DNA of 64,000 nt, from contig CP081098.1 in assembly GCA_025141015.1 (NCBI GenBank), forward strand, positions 248,001 through 312,000, written 5' to 3'. Below, in pieces: positions 44,102 through 52,482 of the stretch. The stretch's first letter is position 1, and every line of letters begins with the position of its first letter. The notes under the pieces are model-generated. The model was not told the DNA's origin. It was given only the letters and a program-made list of their open reading frames with translations, and did no database searches. The position numbers and the translations under genes were made by a program. Source of the DNA: Rhodobacteraceae bacterium M382. Its GTDB lineage: Bacteria > Pseudomonadota > Alphaproteobacteria > Rhodobacterales > Rhodobacteraceae.

Positions 44102-44878
44102 TTAATCCTGAAAATACGCGGGATATTCGGCGCGGAATCGTTCGGCCCATTCTTGGCTCAGTGCATCTGCGAGCTTCGCGGTTGGGGGTAGAATATCTTC
44201 CCCAAATTGTGACGCGAGACCCAGGAAATTCAGACACTTTGCCAGAGTACCCGCAGGGTTGGCGGCAAGTTCATCATAGGAAATGCGCATAGGAGATAGC
44301 CCCTCCTGCACGAACCAACCTTCCCATGCCCGCTCCATCTCAAGGAGCTCCAAGAGCGTTTTCTCTATCTGTTGGGGATCATAGACAGGCGGCTTGGGCG
44401 CAGACAGGCGTTCCAACTCGCTCCCGTCCGCGGCCCTGTGCCAAAGCCCGGTTTGAGTGGCTTTGACCAACGAGATCGCTTGTTCCAACTTGTTGCTTCG
44501 GGTCAGGTGGATAAAACGGGTCGATCCAAAAGAGGCCTGAATGCGATCCAGATCGCAATCGGCTTGTGGGTGGAGACCGCCGATTTGCTGAATGAAATGA
44601 TCAAAGCTTGCCCTCTGTATCCTGAGACCAAATACTCCTGTATCGCCCGTACCGATTTCGATGGCTGCATTTACGACCGTTCGTACCGCCTGTTGCGCAG
44701 ATGGATCCGTCGTGCGCACCCCATAGGCCTGCAACCATCCATCCAGCGACGTGCTGTGAAAATGAGAGTCTGGGTTTCCAGCAATACCCGTTGCTTTCAG
44801 CAATGTGCACAATAGCGTACTGCCGCTGCGCGGGGTGGTGCAAATGACATAAGAGGAAATGTGCGATTTTCCTGACAC
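44102..44878 (-). CDS. Stf0-like sulfotransferase
   Basis: 258 residues. The 5'-phosphosulfate loop is CTTPRSGSTLLC (about 13-24), and IHLTRSNKLEQAISLVKA (about 142-159) is the 3'-phosphate motif; GVFGLRIQ and WEGWF(V) fit the trehalose 2-sulfotransferase Stf0 family, whose mycobacterial member starts sulfolipid synthesis. The sugar acceptor here is unknown. It is transcribed toward the amidotransferase gene on the same strand, 128 bp upstream of it. Confidence 0.88.
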   Translation of the reverse strand: MSGKSHISSYVICTTPRSGSTLLCTLLKATGIAGNPDSHFHSTSLDGWLQAYGVRTTDPSAQQAVRTVVNAAIEIGTGDTGVFGLRIQRASFDHFIQQIGGLHPQADCDLDRIQASFGSTRFIHLTRSNKLEQAISLVKATQTGLWHRAADGSELERLSAPKPPVYDPQQIEKTLLELLEMERAWEGWFVQEGLSPMRISYDELAANPAGTLAKCLNFLGLASQFGEDILPPTAKLADALSQEWAERFRAEYPAYFQD

Positions 44879-44939
44879 AGCACCAGTCCGTTACATGTCG
44901 CTGCAGGGACCTTTGTAGACCGGATGCGCAAAACGCCTA

Positions 44940-45404
44940 TCAGGCAGCCTGAACAGATTGGCCTTCGGTCAGAATGGTGTACAGCGTCGCGGCGTCCAAA
45001 TTGGCCCGCAATTTGGTGCAGACCGAGGCTTCGCGCAGTGTACGCGACACCAAAGCCAACGCCTTGAGATGTTCAACTCCGGCCTGTTCAGGCGCAAACA
45101 ATGCAAAGGCGACATCGACCGGCTGACGATCCACGGCACCGAAATCCAGAGGCTTTTCTAGAATCACAAATACGCCGGTTACCCGGTCCAGATCTTCCAG
45201 ACGCGCATGGGGCAATGCAACGCCATGGCCCACACCAGTTGGGCCAAGGCTTTCGCGCTCCAGCAGAGCTTCGAGCGTTGTCTGTGCGTCCAGCCCATAA
45301 GCGGACTGGGCCACATCAGATATGTCCTGGAACAGGCGTTTCTTACTCGACGCAGAGGCAATAACCTTTACGGCCTCAAGTGCGAGGATGCTCGAAAGTT
45401 CCAT
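44940..45404 (-). CDS. ptsN: Nitrogen-regulatory PTS IIA protein
   Basis: 154 residues. Phosphorylated His66 in GVALPHARLE, with the VFVILEKPLDFGAVD and DVAFALFAPE stretches of EIIA-Ntr. It takes phosphate from NPr and regulates targets such as K+ transport and nitrogen responses by protein contacts. 48 bp after hpf in the same direction, the usual pairing. Confidence 0.96.
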   Translation of the reverse strand: MELSSILALEAVKVIASASSKKRLFQDISDVAQSAYGLDAQTTLEALLERESLGPTGVGHGVALPHARLEDLDRVTGVFVILEKPLDFGAVDRQPVDVAFALFAPEQAGVEHLKALALVSRTLREASVCTKLRANLDAATLYTILTEGQSVQAA

Positions 45405-45452
45405 TGTTGCTTGCTCCGCTATCGCATTCTCGGATGCGCTGGGTCAGGTTGA

Positions 45453-46016
45453 TTATGGATCGATCCAACCGATATTACCGTCTTCGCGACGATATACGAC
45501 GTTCAATCCATCCTTCTTCTCGTTCCGGAAGATCAAAACAGGTGCCCCGGCCAGTTCCATTTGCATGACAGCTTCTCCTACGGTCAGGGACGGAATCTTG
45601 GTTTCCATCTCTGCCACGATGATTGGCTGCAACGATTCTGGTTCGGTCTCTTCTGTTTGCTCCTCCGATGCGAGGATATAAGAGGCTGCACCGAAGAGTT
45701 CAACCGGTTCGGAGCGATCCTTGTGATGATCCTTGAGTCGGCGCTTGTATCGACGTAGCTGGGTTTCCATCTTGTCACAGCAGCCTTCGAATGCGGCGTA
45801 GATCTCGTTCGCATGGGCTTTTGCCTGAGCGGTCAGGCCAGTGGACAGATGAATTGTGGTTTCGCACACATATTCATGCGCCGAACGGGAAAACACCACA
45901 TTGGCGTCTGTCGGACGTTCGGCATATTTTTTCACCGCTTCGTTCAACTCGGTCTGCACATGGGTTTGCAGAGCTTCGCCAATGTCGATTTGCTTTCCAC
46001 TGATTTGGTAACGCAT
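45453..46016 (-). CDS. hpf: Ribosome hibernation promoting factor, long form
   Basis: 187 residues from ATG at 46016 with AAGGAG upstream (a start at 46184 would add 56 unlikely residues). N-terminal HPF/RaiA domain (MRYQISGKQIDIGEALQTHV; about 1-105), a charged linker, and the C-terminal dimerisation domain (about 125-187; VMQMELAGAPVLIFRNEKKDG). The long form makes 100S ribosome dimers in stationary phase. Linked to ptsN. Confidence 0.96.
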   Translation of the reverse strand: MRYQISGKQIDIGEALQTHVQTELNEAVKKYAERPTDANVVFSRSAHEYVCETTIHLSTGLTAQAKAHANEIYAAFEGCCDKMETQLRRYKRRLKDHHKDRSEPVELFGAASYILASEEQTEETEPESLQPIIVAEMETKIPSLTVGEAVMQMELAGAPVLIFRNEKKDGLNVVYRREDGNIGWIDP

Positions 46017-46427
46017 GTGGTCTCCTTCACGTATTTTCATCTTCAGCACGGCCATCCAATCAGACGGGTCCGCTACCAGCCAAAGATGAGGGGAATAGGC
46101 CGACCCGCTGATTGCATGTGTCCAGACCTTTGGAGAAAGGTCAGATCCGGATGCGCAGAAAACAGCGTGTTTGCCATACTCCAATTCAGGCGCAACTGAT
46201 CCAAAGTGTCAATGCAATCCAGTGCGGTTTTACCGGAATCTTTTTCCGGGGTCGGGAAACCGGCAAAACATCGCAGGTCTGCGCCAGACGCGTATGGGGC
46301 TGGGTCTGCTATGCGTGCGCGATCCGCTGGGGTCTGTGTTCAGCGCGCGACCGCGCGCTGCGTGGCCCAACGGCACCGGATGCTTTTTCAAAAGCAATCC
46401 GTGCGGGCGGGAGCGCCGCCTGACGGG
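46017..46427. other. Gap between lptB and hpf where rpoN sits in many proteobacteria
   Basis: 411 bp without a gene on either strand. A 25-bp imperfect hairpin (CGGAT...ATCCG, 46377-46401) is near the lptB end and may end lptB. The hpf promoter should lie near 46020-46150. No remnant of rpoN is recognisable. Confidence 0.6.
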
Positions 46428-47186
46428 TTACGAAATCCGAAAATTGTCACCCAGATAAACACGGCGCACGTTTTCGTTGTCGACCACCTCGTCCGGGGTG
46501 CCTGACATCAGAACCTGCCCGTCGTGCAGGATATATGCCCGATCCACGATCTCGAGCGTTTCGCGCACGTTATGGTCGGTGATCAGCACGCCAATCCCGC
46601 GTTTTTTGAGGTCGGCAACCAGATGGCGGATGTCTCCCACGCTGATTGGGTCAACGCCTGCGAATGGTTCATCCAGCAACAGGTATTTGGGGTCAGCGGC
46701 CAGGCAACGGGCGATTTCGACCCGGCGACGTTCACCGCCCGACAGGGCCAATGCAGGGGCGCGGCGCAGGTGCTCGATGGAAAACTCTGACAACAACTCT
46801 TCGAGCCGTTCACGCCGCTTGTGGCGATCGCGCTGCGAGATATCCAGAACGGCGGTGATATTGTCTTCGACCGACAGCCCGCGGAAAATCGACATTTCCT
46901 GTGGGAGATAACCGATACCCATGCGCGCGCGACGATACATTGGCAGGCTGGTGGCGTTCTGGCCATCAATGGTCACAGTGCCGGCCTCGGGGAAAATCAA
47001 ACCGGCAATCGCATAGAAGCTGGTGGTTTTTCCAGAGCCGTTGGGGCCCAACAGGGCCACGACTTCGCCCCGGTCCAACGTCATGGACACATCCCGGATC
47101 ACAATGCGTTTGCGATAGGATTTGCGCAGCTTGTCGATACGCAGCCCCGAAGACCCCGACGTTACAGTCAAATTGGGGCGCGCCAT
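46428..47186 (-). CDS. lptB: LPS export ABC transporter ATP-binding protein
   Basis: 252 residues. Walker A GPNGSGKT (47-54), signature [15 protein letters not shown], Walker [15 protein letters not shown]-loop [24 protein letters not shown]-loop. It powers LPS extraction with LptFG (not in the window). The start overlaps the lptA stop (ATGA). Confidence 0.97.
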   Translation of the reverse strand: MARPNLTVTSGSSGLRIDKLRKSYRKRIVIRDVSMTLDRGEVVALLGPNGSGKTTSFYAIAGLIFPEAGTVTIDGQNATSLPMYRRARMGIGYLPQEMSIFRGLSVEDNITAVLDISQRDRHKRRERLEELLSEFSIEHLRRAPALALSGGERRRVEIARCLAADPKYLLLDEPFAGVDPISVGDIRHLVADLKKRGIGVLITDHNVRETLEIVDRAYILHDGQVLMSGTPDEVVDNENVRRVYLGDNFRIS

Positions 47187-47680
47187 CAGTTGTTGCCGTC
47201 GGAATTGAGAACAGTTTTAACGCGGCCGATCATCTGAGCCGTTCCATCGGTCAGATGTACGGTCATCCTGTCCGAGGTCAACGCATTGGGACCCTGGGTC
47301 AACAGAACATTGCCGCTCATTTCGATGACACCGCTGTCGATGGTGTAATCCGCCCGCTCCGCTTCTGCGGCGTCTGGGCCATTGACCAGCAAAACGTCTC
47401 CGGTTGCTTCCAGCCGTTGAATGCTGCTGGCTTCTTGGTTGTAGATCACAAGAACCCGGGCGGCAGACAGCTTCATCACGCCCTGGTTCACCAGGACATT
47501 TCCGGTGAATTCCGCAGATCCGTTTTCCTGATTGACGTCCAGATTGTCGGCGGTGACTTCGACCGGCAACGATGGGTCCGCCTTGACTGCGCCAAAGGCG
47601 ACATTGGTCCCTTCTGCCGCCGCCACGGCGCCAGTCGCCATGAAGGTCAGTGAAATTAGAAGGCGACGCAAGTAGATCAC
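47186..47680 (-). CDS. lptA: LPS transport periplasmic protein LptA
   Basis: 164 residues, GTG start. Signal peptide (cut after AAA, about 21). The OstA/LptA repeats of beta strands: [81 protein letters not shown]. It forms the periplasmic bridge for LPS. 3 bp after lptC, overlaps lptB. Confidence 0.95.
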   Translation of the reverse strand: MIYLRRLLISLTFMATGAVAAAEGTNVAFGAVKADPSLPVEVTADNLDVNQENGSAEFTGNVLVNQGVMKLSAARVLVIYNQEASSIQRLEATGDVLLVNGPDAAEAERADYTIDSGVIEMSGNVLLTQGPNALTSDRMTVHLTDGTAQMIGRVKTVLNSDGNN

Positions 47681-47683
47681 AGG

Positions 47684-48283
47684 TTATCTTTCCGGCTTTT
47701 GGGGGGTGTATATCAGCTTCACGCCCTCATTGAAAAGCATGTGCACGGGGCCACCTTCACTTTTTGATGAAAAATGCATCGTTCCAGCCGTAAAGTCACC
47801 GATTGGACCGGCTCCGGTGATTGGTCCGGGGCTGTTTCCGGACACGCCGCTCAATGCGGTGTTCAGACGATCGGTATTGATGACGATCCCGGTCGACGAC
47901 ACGATTTCGACGTTGCCGATAAAGCTGGCCTTGTCCTTGTCCAACCGCACCCGTCCCGTATCTGATTGCAGGGTCATTTCCGACCCGTCTGCCATGCGGA
48001 TGCGGGCATTCAGATCGGTGGCAACTGCGGGAGTGTCATTGCCGCCCGGACGGGCCAGGCTGGCCGTGACCATGATCTCATCCCCCTGCGCTGTGGTGCC
48101 GGAAAAGAACGGGGCCGTAACCTGTTGGTCGCGGGTGCGCTCTTCGATTTCACGTTTGGCAAAGGGAATTTTGGTTTCGGTCTCGCTGCCGCGCGAAATC
48201 AGGAACAGGGTCGACAGCAAACCCAGTGCCGCCAGCGGCAGCAGCACCTTGAGAAAGGCAACAATGCGGGAATAGCCGTCCAC
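47684..48283 (-). CDS. lptC: LPS export periplasmic protein LptC
   Basis: 199 residues from GTG at 48283 (VDGYSRIVAF); the frame is open further up into kdsD but that part is not LptC-like. One N-terminal membrane helix (about 8-28; FLKVLLPLAALGLLSTLFLIS), then a periplasmic beta-jellyroll domain (about 55-195). It links LptBFG to LptA. 4 bp after kdsD, so one transcript. Confidence 0.92.
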   Translation of the reverse strand: MDGYSRIVAFLKVLLPLAALGLLSTLFLISRGSETETKIPFAKREIEERTRDQQVTAPFFSGTTAQGDEIMVTASLARPGGNDTPAVATDLNARIRMADGSEMTLQSDTGRVRLDKDKASFIGNVEIVSSTGIVINTDRLNTALSGVSGNSPGPITGAGPIGDFTAGTMHFSSKSEGGPVHMLFNEGVKLIYTPQKPER

Positions 48284-48287
48284 TGTC

Positions 48288-49253
48288 CTATCCCAATCCG
48301 ACGCGCAAACAATCGTGGATATGCAGCAGCCCGATCGGGTCGCCACCTGTGTCGGAATCCACAACCATCAGACAGGTGATGCGTGGCGAATTGGTGTTCA
48401 TGAAGGCAACGGCTTCTTCGGCGAGCGCACCGGGGCGTATCGTGGCAGGATCGCGGGTCATGACGTCTTTGGCGCTCAGCGCCAGCAACCCCTCCATGTT
48501 TCGACGCAGGTCGCCGTCGGTAATGATGCCGACAAGCCCCCCGTCTGCGCCCACTACACCCGTGACGCCAAACCCCTTTTGGCTGATTTCGATCAACGCG
48601 TCGCCCATCGGGGTGTCCAACTGAACCAGCGGCAACTCATTGCCGGTATGCATCAGGTCCTGAACCTTGCTCAGCCGTGCGCCCAGTTTGCCACCTGGGT
48701 GGAATTCACGGAAATGTTCGGGTGTGAACTGGCGGTGTTCCATCAACGCAATGGCCAGGGCATCGCCCAGCGCCAATGTCATGGTGGTCGACGTGGTCGG
48801 AACGATGCCGGATCCGCAGGCTTCGGGCGCGGCGGGAAGCAACAGCGCCACATCGGACTGCTTCAACAGGGTCGATTCCGCCCGGCTGGCCACACCGATC
48901 AACGGAATGGCAAAACGGCGGGTATAGGCGACCATATCGGCAAGCTCTGGTGTTTCGCCAGAGTTCGACAGTACCAACGCCACGTCGCCCTGGGCCATCA
49001 TGCCCAGATCCCCATGGCTGGCCTCGGCCGGATGTACGAAATGCGCCGGAGTTCCGGTCGATGCCAGGGTCGCCGCGATCTTGCGCGCGATATGGCCCGA
49101 CTTGCCCATGCCCGAGATGATCACCCGACCTGTTGCATTCAGCAACGTGTCCACGGCCTGGTCAAAGCTGTCATCCAGGCTGTCAGCCAGCAGGCTCAGT
49201 GCCTGGGCTTCGATGCCGACAACCCGGCGGGCGGTGTCCTGAAACCCGCTCAT
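48288..49253 (-). CDS. kdsD: D-arabinose 5-phosphate isomerase (KpsF/GutQ family)
   Basis: 321 residues. Sugar isomerase domain (about 30-170; VIISGMGKSGHIARKIAATLASTGTPAHFVHPAEASHGDLGM) with active-site Lys/His/Glu residues, then two CBS domains (about 205-320). First step of Kdo synthesis, which fits location with lpt genes and, further away, the Kdo-like cytidylyltransferase. Start overlaps the rnd stop by four bases (ATGA). Confidence 0.95.
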   Translation of the reverse strand: MSGFQDTARRVVGIEAQALSLLADSLDDSFDQAVDTLLNATGRVIISGMGKSGHIARKIAATLASTGTPAHFVHPAEASHGDLGMMAQGDVALVLSNSGETPELADMVAYTRRFAIPLIGVASRAESTLLKQSDVALLLPAAPEACGSGIVPTTSTTMTLALGDALAIALMEHRQFTPEHFREFHPGGKLGARLSKVQDLMHTGNELPLVQLDTPMGDALIEISQKGFGVTGVVGADGGLVGIITDGDLRRNMEGLLALSAKDVMTRDPATIRPGALAEEAVAFMNTNSPRITCLMVVDSDTGGDPIGLLHIHDCLRVGLG

Positions 49254-49864
49254 GAGTGCGCAAAAATGTCGATTTCGGGCCAGCCTGCCAGGTCCAGCTT
49301 TGCCCGCATGGGCAAAAAGTCGAAACAGGCCTGGGCCATCTCGGTACGTCCTTCGCGGGCCAAACGTTTGTCCAGCTGTTCACGCAGACGGTGCAGGTGC
49401 AGAACATCGGATGCGGCATATTCCAGTTGCGCATTGGTCAGGGTTTCGGCCCCCCAATCACTCATTTGCTGCTGTTTGGAAATGTCGACCCCGATCAGCT
49501 CTTGTGTCAGGTTCTTGAGCCCATGGCGGTCTGTATAGGTGCGTACCAGACGGCTCGCGATTTTGGTGCAATAGACCGGGGCGGTCAGCGCGCCAAAGGC
49601 ATTGTACATGGCGGCAATGTCAAACCGGCCGAAATGAAACAGCTTGAGCACGTTGGGGTCGGTCAGCATTGCGCACAGGTTGGGGGCTTGGGTCTGACCT
49701 TTTTCGACCTGCACGATATGTGCATTGCCGTCGCCTCCGGACATCTGGATCACACACAGGCGGTCGCGATGCGGGTTCAACCCCATGGTTTCACAGTCGA
49801 TGGCCACGATTGGGCCCATATCCAGCCCATCGGGCAGATCGTTTTTGTACAGATGGTTGGCCAC
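49250..49864 (-). CDS. rnd: Short ribonuclease D, DEDDy exonuclease without HRDC domain
   Basis: 204 residues from GTG at 49864. A longer frame up to 50125 reads through the tRNA gene and is rejected. DxE motif AIDCETMGL (Asp23, Glu25), FHFGRFDIAAMYNAFG with Asp, and YAASDVLHLHRL with the Y..D motif. About half the length of E. coli RNase D (no HRDC domains), the usual alphaproteobacterial form. It trims 3' ends of tRNA and other RNAs, and it lies beside a tRNA gene. Confidence 0.92.
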   Translation of the reverse strand: MANHLYKNDLPDGLDMGPIVAIDCETMGLNPHRDRLCVIQMSGGDGNAHIVQVEKGQTQAPNLCAMLTDPNVLKLFHFGRFDIAAMYNAFGALTAPVYCTKIASRLVRTYTDRHGLKNLTQELIGVDISKQQQMSDWGAETLTNAQLEYAASDVLHLHRLREQLDKRLAREGRTEMAQACFDFLPMRAKLDLAGWPEIDIFAHS

Positions 49865-50053
49865 GATGTCGTCCCTTTGGAGAATATATGGATCGGGACT
49901 GAGATAGGCGCTTTGGCGGGCAAACTCAACGGGCGGGCACCTGCAATCGCGCCGTTCGCCATTCCCCGCTGATGCACAGACCCGATAGTCCGACAAAGCA
50001 CCGCGATTCGTGGCGGAGCTGGATTTTGTCTGTGAGATTTCTATCGGGGAATT

Positions 50054-50139
50054 TGGTGCCCAGGAGAGGACTCGAACCTCCACGTCCAAAAGGACACTAG
50101 CACCTGAAGCTAGCGCGTCTACCATTCCGCCACCTGGGC
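50054..50139 (-). tRNA. tRNA-Leu, anticodon CAG
   Basis: 86 nt on the minus strand including the encoded CCA (50054-50056). Acceptor stem GCCCAGG / CCTGGGC, D arm with the A-box-like GTGGCGGAATGG, anticodon stem CTAGC / GCTAG with loop TTCAGGT (anticodon on the plus strand at 50104-50106 as CTG), a long variable arm TGTCC TTTT GGACG typical of type II leucine tRNA, and T arm GGTTCGAGTCC. Confidence 0.97.
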
Positions 50140-50351
50140 AGGTGTCGTGAGGGGGCGTTTAAGCCCAGTCGCTGAGGGTGTCAATCGGAATAATCCGATT
50201 TTTTTCAAACTTCTTGAACATTCCTGTGGAAAAAAAATGGTGCCGTATCGGCGGCAACGCAGCGAAGCCTGCAAAAGCGGCGTTTTGCGCCTTGTTTGCC
50301 GGGGTTCAGAGCGGTAGATCGGTGTCAAAGCTAACTCGCAGGAGCCATACC

Positions 50352-51335
50352 ATGTCCAAGCTGGTCACGATTTACGGCGGTTCAGGCTTTGTCGGGCGTT
50401 ATATTGCGCGCCGCATGGCCAAAGAAGGTTGGCGCGTTCGCGTCGCCGTGCGTCGCCCGAACGAGGCAATGCATGTCAAACCTTATGGTGTCGTGGGGCA
50501 GGTTGAACCCGTGTTCTGCAATGTCCGCGATGATGCATCGGTCGCCGCCGTTATGCAGGATGCGGATGCGGTCGTGAACTGTGTCGGAATCCTCAACGAA
50601 ACCGGCAAGAGCACATTTGACGAGGTGCATGTCCAGGGCGCTGGGCGGATTGCCCGGATCGCAGCTGATCAGGGTATCGCCACAATGGTGCACCTGTCCG
50701 CAATTGGCGCGGATGCAGAGGCCGCGAGCGCGTATTCTCGCAGCAAGGCCGCTGGCGAAGCCGCTGTTCTGGCGCATATGCCGGGTGCCATGATCCTGCG
50801 CCCGTCGGTTATCTTTGGGGCCGAAGACGGGTTCTTTAACTTCTTTGCCGGGACAACCCGGTTTGGTCCGGTTTTGCCGATTGCCGGGGCCGACACGCTG
50901 TTTCAGCCGGTTTATGTGGATGATGTGGCCAAAGCAGCGGTCAAAGGGCTGTTGGGCGAAGTGCCGGGCGGTATCTATGAATTGGGTGGCCCAGAGGTCA
51001 AATCGCTCGGGGCGCTGCTCGACCAGATGCTGGACGTGATTCACCGTCGCCGTTTGGTATTGCCGATGCCCGGATTTGTCGCGCGCCTGTTGGCCGGTAG
51101 CCTGGATATCGTGCAATTTGTCAGCTTTCAGCTGATATCCAACAACATCCTGACGCGTGATCAGGTGCGCAGCCTCAAGACCGACAATGTTGTGGCCGAA
51201 GATGCGAACAGCTTTGCTGAGCTGGGGATCAAGCCGGTAACTCTGGCGTCGGTTCTGCCGGATTACCTGTGGAAATTCCGGCCTTCGGGTCAATATGATG
51301 CGATCAAGGATTCGGCCAAGAACCTGCAAACCTGA
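50352..51335 (+). CDS. NDUFA9-like atypical short-chain dehydrogenase (complex I accessory)
   Basis: 327 residues from ATG 50352 with GGAG upstream. Rossmann glycine motif YGGSGFVGRYIA (8-19), NVRDDASVAAVM, VVNCVGIL, HLSAIGAD, Y-x-x-x-K at AYSRSKAAGE, and FQPVYVDDVA. The pattern fits the NAD(P)-binding protein family of mitochondrial NDUFA9, which in alphaproteobacteria is sometimes a complex I subunit. It is a single gene with its own terminator. Confidence 0.88.
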   Translation: MSKLVTIYGGSGFVGRYIARRMAKEGWRVRVAVRRPNEAMHVKPYGVVGQVEPVFCNVRDDASVAAVMQDADAVVNCVGILNETGKSTFDEVHVQGAGRIARIAADQGIATMVHLSAIGADAEAASAYSRSKAAGEAAVLAHMPGAMILRPSVIFGAEDGFFNFFAGTTRFGPVLPIAGADTLFQPVYVDDVAKAAVKGLLGEVPGGIYELGGPEVKSLGALLDQMLDVIHRRRLVLPMPGFVARLLAGSLDIVQFVSFQLISNNILTRDQVRSLKTDNVVAEDANSFAELGIKPVTLASVLPDYLWKFRPSGQYDAIKDSAKNLQT

Positions 51336-51364
51336 CGGGTATCTAGGACACTGGAACAATGCAG

Positions 51365-51397
51365 CGCGTCAGCCATCAGGTTGGCGCGTTTTCTTTT
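51365..51397 (+). terminator. Terminator after the NDUFA9-like gene
   Basis: CGCGTCAGCC (51365-51374) pairs with GGTTGGCGCG (51379-51388; two G-T pairs) and is followed by TTTTCTTTT. Confidence 0.88.
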
Positions 51398-51434
51398 GCA
51401 TGGGGGTCGGGATTGCCGGGCTGTGGCGCGCCCC

Positions 51435-52241
51435 TTAGTTGCTGTAGGCGATGATCAGCAGAACGGATCCCAGAACCACCCGATAGATCACATATGGGGT
51501 GAAGCTGACGCTTTGCAGCAACCGCATCATCAGGCTTAGCGCGGCCAAGGCTGAAACACAGGCAAGCCCGGCTGCGATCAGCGCATCCCGGATGACGCCG
51601 GGATCTGCCTGGACCGCGACTTGGGTGCCCAGCAGGATGCCCGAGGCCAGAATCGTAGGGATCGACATCAACATCGACAGGCGCGCCGCATCGGTGCGGT
51701 CATATCCCAGGGTGCGGGCACCGGTGATGGTGATGCCGGACCGAGAGGTGCCTGGGATCAAGGCCAGAACCTGCCACAGCCCCATGATCAGCGCATGTTT
51801 TGCTGTCCAGTCTTTGGCCGTGTTGGTGGACGGGCTGTGGGTGTCGGCCCAATACAGAACCGCACCGAATCCCAACATGGTCCAGCCGATGACGGTCATG
51901 GACCGCATGGCATCGCTGAGCCCGGTGACATGCAGGATCGCCCCGGCGATCACGGTCGGGATCGTGGCAATGATCAGGCCCAGCGCCAGTTTTGCCCCCG
52001 GTGTATCGCACCGCCCCATGGCGAGCCGCGGTAGCCCTGCCAGCCCTGTTGAAACGTCGCGCCAGAAATAGATGACCACGGCCACCAGGGTGCCCACATG
52101 AACCGCCACATCGATGGTTTGTCCCTGGTCGTCCAGTCCGGTCAGGCTGGGCAACAGAATCAGGTGACCAGAGGACGAAATGGGCAAAAATTCGGTGATA
52201 CCCTGGATCACGGCAACGAGTATCAATTGAAAAAGCGGCAT
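51435..52241 (-). CDS. uppP: Undecaprenyl-diphosphatase
   Basis: 268 residues from ATG 52241 (MPLFQLILVAVIQGITEFLP); the upstream frame up to 52385 is not family-like. Eight predicted membrane helices. ISSSGHL near 20 and IPGTSRSGITI (about 170-180) are the catalytic BacA motifs. It recycles the lipid carrier for peptidoglycan and glycans. Convergent with the NDUFA9-like gene. The gap to gltD (52242-52482) is AT-rich and has no gene. Confidence 0.96.
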   Translation of the reverse strand: MPLFQLILVAVIQGITEFLPISSSGHLILLPSLTGLDDQGQTIDVAVHVGTLVAVVIYFWRDVSTGLAGLPRLAMGRCDTPGAKLALGLIIATIPTVIAGAILHVTGLSDAMRSMTVIGWTMLGFGAVLYWADTHSPSTNTAKDWTAKHALIMGLWQVLALIPGTSRSGITITGARTLGYDRTDAARLSMLMSIPTILASGILLGTQVAVQADPGVIRDALIAAGLACVSALAALSLMMRLLQSVSFTPYVIYRVVLGSVLLIIAYSN

Positions 52242-52482
52242 GAGGCAAAAAACCTGAGGAGTATTGCGGGGGCGTGTGGGTTTAGGGATCGGTATAAAGT
52301 GCCTGTTTTTAAAGGGAAGGAAATAAATAGGTCCGATATGAAGCCTAAAAATGCTGTACATTTTGGCAAAGCTTGGGCAAATCAAAGCTGAGATCGAAAT
52401 TTAGGTCAGCATAGTTGACTTTTAATCCGCAACGCTACGGTTTATCACCAGCCGAAGCCAGCCAAACGACGGAGTCCCAGCC

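Noticed and set aside
46017-46184. 56-residue N-terminal extension of HPF
   Set aside because: The long frame has no HPF-like sequence; AAGGAG precedes the ATG at 46016.
49865-50125. N-terminal extension of RNase D
   Set aside because: The extension would translate the tRNA-Leu gene; family homology starts at the GTG at 49864.
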